Shown piece after piece: positions 56,219-64,000 of a DNA stretch of 64,000 nt (positions are counted from its first letter, which is position 1; each line of letters starts with the position of its first letter). The stretch lies in contig CALZFC010000006.1 of the NCBI GenBank assembly GCA_945643635.1, positions 9,328,501-9,392,500 of the forward strand, given 5' to 3'. Below the pieces are notes generated by a model. The model did not search any database. It was given only the letters and a program-made list of their open reading frames with translations, and had not been told where the DNA came from. Origin of the DNA: Allodiplogaster sudhausi (Eukaryota > Nematoda > Chromadorea > Rhabditida > Diplogasteridae). The position numbers were made by a program, and so were the translations under genes.

Positions 56219-59005
56219 TTAATTTTGTTGAGAGTGATTGATTACAGCTGCGTCGGGCATCTGACGTTTACGCTGGCTCGCACTCATAAAGAGCCATTCG
56301 ACCTACAAATAACACACATATCTAAAAGTGGCCTGACAACAGACACTTTTTGTTGTAATATAATCAGAAAGCATTTTGTAACAATCTCTCTCAAGATCAC
56401 TAACCGTGCATAAACATGTGGTGGCCGCATGGAAATACGGCCGTTAGTTATGTTTGGCACTTGATGGTGAGGTAAGTTAAAATTCACCACACCTCTTCGA
56501 TGCTCTTTCCATTCGTTTCAGGAACCATGAAGAAGGTGAAGATGAGTGCTAGAACTGTGCAGCAATCGTAGATGAAGAAAGCACCGGAAAAGGAATGGAA
56601 TCTCTTTGCCCTCTCGCAGTTTCTGTCTTCACTCAAGAACCAACCATATTTAGTAACTGCCTGGGACAGTGAGAGAAATGTCACTGAAATGATGAGATTG
56701 AATATCCAGTTGTACGCAGCAGCAAGTGAACACACTGTCGATCTCGCCCAGAGCGGGTAGAACTCCGCGTTCAGCGTCCACGGCATGGGTGCGTAGCCTG
56801 TAGATCAAAATGAAGTGGCTCAAAAGTGGAATCAATGTATCACAGCTGTGAACATTTGAGTGGCCTATTGTAACATGTTTCTGTGCGGACATAATTATTT
56901 AAATTGTAAAATAACCCATGATTACGGACCAATCGAGAACCATGCCAGGTAGATGACCATTATGATAATGGGAACGACAGTGTATTTCGTTTCGCAAGAG
57001 TTGTCCTAATTTGTTAAATTATTTTTAAAGAAATAATATATGATTAAGGGAGTTAAAAATAGATTCATAGAGTGAGTGCGACCTGCCATGCGTACTTCTC
57101 CTCTCTCAGCTGACCGGCAGAGCAGGGGCCAGAAGCAGAAGCGGATCTATCAATTTCTCCAGCAAAGCTGAGACAAATACCTGCAGGAAAGAATCGGTCT
57201 CTCTGCTTAAGACATGTGTTTGGAATTCCTGCTCACCATCAGAACAAAGAAAATATGCTGACCAGTTTTCGTGCCCATGAGCTGGCAGAATCCGCAGTTT
57301 TCGTCTGTGACGCAGCTGTCACAGTTGCTGCATTCTTTTTGTTTAGAGAAAGATTCAGTGCCAAAGATTATAGTCAATCTCTCTTGTTAGACTTCAAACC
57401 TGAACTGCCGGCAGTATTCTGGCTCGCTGAAGTTAGCGTAGCCTTCGTGGATGACGTCGGCCGAGTTGTTGTGGATGAGGATGAAGGTGGCAGCCATGGC
57501 GAAGAGCGAGAAGACCACTCCACCCATCGACACGAGCAGCAGTGGCCGGCGACCCACGCGCTCTGCCAGCGACAGCGGAAGCAGTCCAAAGATGCAGAGT
57601 ACGGCTGCAGAAAACACTTATCGGGACAATCTGCTGATGGAACCTGCAGGCCCGCACGAGATCCATATGGCCGTCGTCTCGTCAGATCGGATTATCGTGC
57701 CCGTGTAGTACCTTCACATTTATATGCCAGTAAGAGTGGCTGCTGGGCAAATTCGAGGGCAAGATCTTCACCTACACAATGGTATTGACGCCCGACAGCT
57801 GCTGGAAGATTTGGAGGGCGCATCCGACAATCACCGCCTTCAGCACATGAGGAGTACGGAGGATGCGAAGGAGGACTGGGCCGGATTCTGAAGGAGGAGC
57901 AAGCGAATCAAATTGTCGAGAGGATGAGTCAGTGAAAAAGATGACCGATCGGCTCCGCTTTCGCTTTCTTTTCCTGCTCGTAGCCGAATGCGATTTCGGC
58001 CATTTCATATTCGGTCCATGCTGCGTCGCCGCTGTAGATTCGGTCGAGGACCTGACAGGAAGTGAAAAGATAATAAGAGAGAGAGATCACAGAGAGAGAG
58101 AATGAACAAGAGATGGTGTGAGACTTTGCGCGCAGTTTCTTCATCGCCATTCGCAAAGAGAAAGCGAGGGCTCTCGGGAAGGAAGTAGAAAGCGATCAAC
58201 TGAAGAAGAGAGGGCAAGCCGAACATCAATCTCAACAAGTACGAGTTTCTAGCTTTCCTGCGAAAAACCAGCTACATCCAAGTAATCATCGAATTAAATG
58301 CCTTTCTAAGGAATGATCGACCAAATATTTAATAAAAAGTTGGCTCTGAAAATACTATCACATATGTAGATTTAGGATAAGATGCCTCCAGCCGACGTTG
58401 ACCCGGTCAATGTAGGAAAAGCCACCAGCGATTGCACTGGCTATGACGATGCCGATGTTGATCATGAGCTGGAAGGAGGTGAGCAGCCGACCGCGGATGT
58501 GGAAAGGCGCGCACTCGCATACGTACACGAGCAGAAACCTAGTGCCACATGGCATTCCTTTCATTCAAAAACTTGTCACATCTTTCAACGATGTAATAAA
58601 TAAATTAATAAATGAAATATCCGCACTAATTCGTACGGCTCTGGGAGTCACTTCACATAAATATTCATCGATGCGGTATTTCCAATTTATAAAATGAAGA
58701 CAGCAGAAAAAGGATGTCCACTTCGTCGTTCAGTTAAATAAATTAATAGTCATTTTATTCTTTCCGCGCTGAATGTGAATCATCACTGTATCTAGTGCCA
58801 GTCGCAAATTGCTCTTCTTATGCTTTGAAAGTTACATTTTTCCAACGTACAAATTGTATGTTAGTCATTTTAATATTTATGTAGATAAAGTGATACCGAT
58901 GGCGATGCCGAGAAGAATGCGCCCGATGAGCAGAGTGACTTTCTCGGGCGCGGCGCCGCAGAGGCAGCCGCCGACTGAGAAGACGATGGCCGAGAAGATT
59001 ATGAC
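56219..59005 (-). pseudogene. HMIT/SLC2A13-like gene copy 3, 5'-truncated and frameshifted
   Basis: Minus-strand exons equivalent to exons 5-16 of copy 2: 59005-58897, 58538-58386, 58230-58125, 58051-57946, 57887-57776, 57711-57644, 57604-57400, 57327-57263, 57180-57083, 57005-56930, 56797-56493, 56302-56219 (TAA). The first four exons (N-terminus, YDTG, FGRRK) are missing; the DNA beyond 59005 runs into a hexanucleotide minisatellite. Exon 58538-58386 is 13 nt shorter than in copies 1 and 2, which removes the MAVPVY region and shifts the frame. Other differences keep frame: 9 nt lost in 58230-58125, 12 nt lost in 57711-57644, and a divergent C-terminus (..INHSQQN). The open reading of later exons suggests recent decay. 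Confidence 0.8.
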
Positions 59006-59964
59006 CTACAAATGTTCATATCTATGTACTAGCATGCTTGGTCAAGCTTTGAGCTCTATAAGAATGGTTTTGAAAAAGGAAGCCAGTGCTCCGTTTGATG
59101 TTACAAATGTCGCCCTGCTATATAGAATATGTAGTATGTATACATATATGTAAGTACTTATGCAATATGTACATTGTATTTCTTCTCACCAAATCGGAAT
59201 TAGTTATTCCCTGACGATTCTTATCAGACAATTTCGATGTGGTGCCTGCTGCTGATTTACTGAGAAGAAGTGGAGAGCGGCAGAGCTGAATAAGAAGGGG
59301 ATAGTAGGTAGCCTTGACCCCGGGCATCACTGCCAATCTGATTCTGGTGCCGAGAGATAGAGAGAGCGAAAGAGAGAGAGAGAGAGAGGGAAAGGGAGAG
59401 GGAGAGGGAGAGGGAGAGGGAGAGGGAGAGGGAGAAGGAGAGGGAGAGGGAGAGGGAGAGGGAGAGGGAGAGGGAGAGAGAGAGGGAGAGGGAGAGGGAG
59501 AGGGAGAGGGAGAGGGAGAGGGAGAGGGAGAGGGAGAGGGAGAGGGAGAGGGAGAGGGAGAGGGAGAGGGAGAGGGAGAGGGAGATAGAGATGGAGAGTA
59601 GACAAGAGAGAGAAAATGTCCTGCCGTCGGATGCAAAAGTGGAGTCTGTAAATTCAAACGGATCGAGAAGGACCTAAAAATCTCTACCGTGATGTGTTAG
59701 TGATCGTACTAGATGAGTGAATAGGATGAAGAAAGAAAGGGAGAAAGGGGAATTGAGAGGAAAGAGAATGAGAGAGAAGAGTAAATTAAGAATTGGGGGA
59801 GATTGCCAAAAGGAGAGAGTTCATTTTACTCCTACCCGTCTCTGATACCATCTTATTTTCCTCGGCTGGCCCCAAACTATAAACTTCGGCAAATTTTTTC
59901 TTGGATTGGAAGAAGAGTGAAGAAAGCGAGACACGGAAGAGAAATTGAGAGCGAGAGTGAGAGT

Positions 59965-60021
<57 letters not shown>

Positions 60022-60720
60022 CGGTGGTCTACATTTGGCTTTTGGTTTGATGAGCCATCAATTCGAAGGCTACAAGGTGTTCAAATGCAACTATCTTGAT
60101 CACAACAACACGGCAGCAAAATGTCAAGCGTCTGTATCTCTCTCTCTCTCACTTATTCTTTCTCCCTCTCTATCTCGCTCTTTCTTCCTCTCGCGTTCTC
60201 TCCCACATTCTCTCTTCATATCCTTGTCGCCTTCTCTCTGTATCTCTCTTTCCCTCAGTCACTGAACCTCTTCAAGAGCCTGCCATATGTATAGAAATCC
60301 TCGTGCGGCAACCAGGCAGAGATCAAAGCAAATGCGTGTTGTTTTTTCGTCAAAACAATCACTCTTTGTTTGTGGTCAGCATAGAAACATTTTGATGAGT
60401 AATGCGGCAAAGCGATGTTCAAGAAGTGCGAGAAAATTTTTTCACAAAATTTTCACAAAATTTTAACTGACAATGAGCGTAGGTCTCTCATAATGGCATG
60501 ATCTCTCCCTCGCTCCATTCAGCCGAGTTTTTCCGTTCAGCTAACAATCTACGCTCAGCCAAATTCCTCGGATTATGGAGGAAGAGGCGCAGAGAGAGAA
60601 TAAAGAGAGTGTGTTTTGAGGAGGATTAGACATTTTCAGCTCAGTTGCATTCCGCCGTGCTTTCACCCGAAAACACAACTGTTTACTACAGCGGCTGATG
60701 TCAGTGTTGGTTTTCTCATG
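59006..60720. repeat. GAGGGA minisatellite and duplicated spacer
   Basis: About 59385-59586 is a hexanucleotide array of GAGGGA units, some 33 in number with a few A variants, flanked by simple GA. GA and TC tracts follow at about 59958-60022 and 60138-60260. About 60030-60720 is paralogous to 48420-49340. No gene was seen; the long SPSPSP, LPLPLP and EGEGEG frames are the array itself. Confidence 0.8.
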
Positions 60721-61350
60721 CACTTTAGTGTCCTGAGATTTAAATCCGGTGAAGAATGAACGATCAGTGTTGTAATTCCTAGTAGTCCTCAGTAAAAATT
60801 TACGTAGAAATAGATAATAAAAAATATGCTGCTTAAATCGAAGGATCCATTTCTCTCTTCAAAATATCTAATGGCCATCTAACAAAACGAAGCTTTACAA
60901 GGAACATTATTGAATATATTTCTTTAAGATAAGAAAATCTTGCATATCATTTTGAGTTCTTGCCTTGTTATCTCTCAATTCCTCAATGTCTCGTGCCAAC
61001 TGAGGATGATCACTTCCTTAAGGGTATCCGATAACGTCGACAGGAAGAGGGAGGGACAAATAAGATACAAGAGAAAGAGGAGAGATATAGAGAGAAAGAG
61101 ATGAAGAGAGAGAGAGAGAGAGAGATGGAGAGAGAAAAGGAGAAGAGCGATAGATGACCGATTAATTCCTTCCTCGTATCTTCGTTCATCTTGCCGGTAG
61201 GCACTGCCTTCGCTCCTTTCGTACCTTTCCACCTGCTCAAGGCATTGAAGAGTAGAATCGAGAGAGAAAACTGTGAGAGAGGGAGAGAGGAAGAGAGAGA
61301 AAGAGGAAGAGAGAGAGAGAGAGAGAGGGAGAGAGAGGAGGGGAGAGAGA

Positions 61351-61396
<46 letters not shown>

Positions 61397-61816
61397 TGGC
61401 CTTGGCTCTGGCCAGCGCCTTGTATTGTTGCCAGAGCCATGACCCTTTTACTTCCTCTCTCCGATCATGACTCGTCGTCTTATTCTAATTCAAATGTCCG
61501 TCTTCCTCTTGAGTGGAGCTCTCCAGAACTGAGCCGCCATTCCCTCTCAGCCTCTTGAGCACCAGCGATAAATCAAATTCTGCTCGTCCAAGAATACAAC
61601 AAATGATCATAAATTTTAAGTGAGTATAATGATTATAAAAAAAATTGTTAACCAATTAATATTGGATGTGTAAAAAATTATTGGATTACTACTGGGCAGA
61701 GAGTATTCGTAGAAAGTGAGAGGAAAAGAATTTGATAGAGGAGCAAAGCTGAGAAGAACGAGGCCACAAGCACTATTCAAGGCAAGACCATGTCATATCA
61801 CCGGGAATGGAATCAG

Positions 61817-61903
<87 letters not shown>

Positions 61904-64000
61904 GCTGGAGTCAAGTTGGCGATGTCATCATCCGCGATTTCAGCTCTCTCTCCCCCCTCTCTCTTTCCTTGAATTTCTCTCATTCTCTCGTACTCTCATT
62001 CTCTCTCTCACTCTCTGCCTCCTTACAGTTGCACTTTCGTACCGGGTTGCGCATGGAAGCACCTACTGCCCTCACAAACACCTTTGCGAGGATTTATTCG
62101 ACGTACACACATTAAACCCCGTCCATCTACTGGCCACTATTCCATTTAGTAGACTTTCAGTGTAAAAAAAGGAAAAAAAAGGCAAGGAAGAGAGTCATGT
62201 GACAGAAAGCAGGAAAAGAAATGACTCAACATTTGAGTGCCTGATTTTACCTTGCGAAAATGTAGACAAATTAAATTATTCTTTCGTTCCAAGACATAGT
62301 ACAAACATGCATTGTATTTTTTGCACTCGATAAAAGTTATTCTCTGTTACACCCATATATTTGAGGGTGAGGGGGCATAGAAATGACTTGGAACAATAGA
62401 GTAATTCGATGGTATGAAATTCAGTGCGGGTTAAGAAATATGTACTTTTTCTTGCTGCATTTTGCAAGGCTTCTCGCTTTGCTCTCGGCCAGAAAGATAA
62501 TTTTGTATTGATTTCGCTTATTATTGATCATTCAGTCGATAATTCTGAAATTACATAAACAGAGCAGCATTCCCATGCGCTTTCGGTGCCAAATCTCCAG
62601 CAAAAACAACATTTCAGAAATGATAAAGAATAAAATTCCTCTGTGTTTGTTCATTTGTTCCCGTAACTAACAGGATTTCACCCTAAATCAATAAGTGAGA
62701 AAGAAAGGAAAATAGTTTCCGAGTGAAAGATAATTGTATGCTAGCACTTCGCATTTAACAGGTTATTTAAAAGAAAAGGAAAGAATATGCTAATCGAGTT
62801 TGTGGTTTGCTTATTCGTCGAATTCATTCGCAAAGATCAGCGAAGATAACTCTCTCAACTTTACAGGGCGAAGATCATTTACTCGACGACTTCTTCATCT
62901 GTTCTATGACTTTTCTCGCTGTAACCTTCCCCAGTGACATGATAAGCATTCATTTGCATTAAACCCACCCCTTCATCTGCCATTCGCCTTTTCGTTTCTC
63001 CGAATTTTTTTGTCTGCATCACAAAACTCTCTCTCTCTCTCTCTTTCTTCCTCTCTCTTTTCTTCTTTTCTCGCTCTCTCTCGCTCTCTCTCTCTGTTTC
63101 TCTCTCCCTCTCTTTCATTCCCCGTGACGTGCGTCCAGACCATTGGCCCTTCAGTCAGATCGGCAAACTGGCAAGGACACGGACGGTCAGATCGAGAGTG
63201 GCCGCCGTCAATCGGTGAGCATGTAACGGGAGCAGAGAAAGAAAGATGGAAGAGAAAGAGAGAAAGAGAAGTGAGAGGGAAAGAGAAGTAGAGAGAGAGA
63301 GAGAAAGGGGGAAAAGGAGAGAGTGAGTGAAAGAAAGAGAGGGAAAGAAGTAAAGAAATAGAGGGAAAGAAGTAAAGAAAGAGATCAAAGAGAAGGGGAG
63401 ATAGTGAATGAGATGGGAAAGAGGGGGTAGAGAGCGAAAGAGGAAGGAGAGATGAAAGACTGCCAAGAAGGAGAGATGCCGATCAAGAACGGGGATAAGG
63501 TCTCGACGCCCGCCGTGAGGCATCCCCTTGGCCGATGCCGACACCCTTCCTCTCTCTCTCTCTCCCAATGTCTTTCTCTCTATCATTTCTCTCTCCCTCC
63601 CTCTCTCTATCTCTCTCCCTCCTCTCTCTCTCTCTCTCTCTCTGCACTTCTTATGGGGACAAGGTCGTCTAGCTCTTTTCGCTATCCCTCGCTCTCTCTC
63701 TTCACTTATCTCACACTCTCTCTCTCAATCTCAAATTTTTAACTACTTCTCTGCCGATTTATCCAATCCTGCGTCCATCTTGCCGTAGCAGAAGTTTCAA
63801 AATCTCTCGCAATCTTTGCAAATCGTCGTGCTGGCGGAATCGTTTCAGTAATATGATTTCCAAGTCGTTGATGTGCTACTCAATAAAAAGGTCTTTCCTC
63901 GTAAGACACTTTCATCAGCATCAGAGGCGCATTTGTATTTGGTCAATTGGGAGACAGACTCAAGTGTCCGGTCAGAGACAGGCGCTGTTGCCTTGAACTT
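60721..64000. repeat. Terminal stretch dominated by GA/TC tracts
   Basis: Tracts lie at about 61081-61135, 61262-61392, 61817-61910, 63028-63110, 63240-63420 and 63550-63650. One exon-like piece at 63136-63214 (plus strand) has an acceptor GCGTCCAG and a GTGAGC donor and is open in all three frames, so its coding status cannot be judged. No gene is supported. Confidence 0.6.

Noticed and set aside
57216..57788. 190-codon plus-strand frame across HMIT copy 3
   Set aside because: It is antisense to three HMIT exons and crosses their introns; the minus strand carries the conserved protein.
59118..59657. Long minus-strand frame of SP repeats and matching plus-strand EG repeats
   Set aside because: Translation of the GAGGGA minisatellite. 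It is open in several frames on both strands, so it is not evidence of a gene.
62035..62160. Exon-like piece after a CCTTACAG acceptor
   Set aside because: Open for about 40 codons but without a partner exon or motif; composition is not coding-like.
1..64000. CRISPR arrays, bacterial operons, rRNA genes
   Set aside because: None seen; the repeats are microsatellites or TIR elements, and the gene structure is eukaryotic.

Overview
The window looks like nematode nuclear DNA. It has many small coding exons joined by short introns that end in TTTCAG-like acceptors. ATG codons sit a few bases after such acceptors, as in trans-spliced genes. There is an exact 22-nt copy of the nematode SL1 spliced-leader sequence (42127-42148). 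The gene families are also typical of worms: tandem HMIT inositol transporters, a fukutin-like enzyme, a saposin-like secreted protein and Cys-rich ShK-type secreted proteins. GA/TC polypurine tracts are scattered through almost every intergenic gap. The species cannot be named from sequence alone.

Layout, left to right. (1) 1-5.7 kb, plus strand: the last two exons of one MFSD11/UNC-93-like transporter, then a second tandem copy (3.05-5.73 kb) that carries a frameshift, an in-frame stop and a missing exon. A perfect 135-bp inverted repeat lies where the missing exon should be. (2) 6.2-8.7 kb, minus: a complete 11-exon, 392-aa fukutin-like type II membrane protein. (3) 8.7-15 kb: gene-poor, rich in GA/TC tracts. 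(4) 15.1-26.5 kb, plus: one large gene whose 31 exons I could join in frame (about 1,887 aa), encoding a secreted Ser/Thr/Pro-rich protein with several Cys-rich modules. (5) 27.0-27.7 kb, minus: a small saposin-like gene with a 1-nt frameshift. (6) 28.6-32.0 kb, plus: a single-pass membrane protein with a Lys/Glu-rich tail built from duplicated exon cassettes. (7) 34.1-35.5 kb, plus: exons for the C-terminal lobe of a tyrosine kinase, with no N-lobe visible. (8) 36.5-37.8 kb, minus: a 174-aa basic protein of unknown function. (9) 38.8-40.2 kb, minus: a 209-aa secreted Cys-rich ShK-type protein. (10) 41.5-59.0 kb, minus: three tandem copies of a proton/myo-inositol cotransporter (HMIT/SLC2A13) gene with duplicated spacers. 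The middle copy is intact (625 aa), the first has an N-terminal 5-nt insertion, and the third is 5'-truncated and frameshifted. (11) 59.3-64 kb: minisatellite and microsatellite DNA with only weak exon candidates.

The window is therefore a patchwork of unrelated genes plus two local gene-family expansions (MFSD11/UNC-93-like and HMIT) in which copies are visibly decaying. The most unusual item is a ~591-bp terminal-inverted-repeat element (41683-42273) inserted in the last intron of the first HMIT copy. It carries the exact SL1 leader, and the paralogous intron of the second HMIT copy preserves the empty site. Exon boundaries were read by eye from splice sites, codon phase and family similarity. 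They have not been checked against transcripts.
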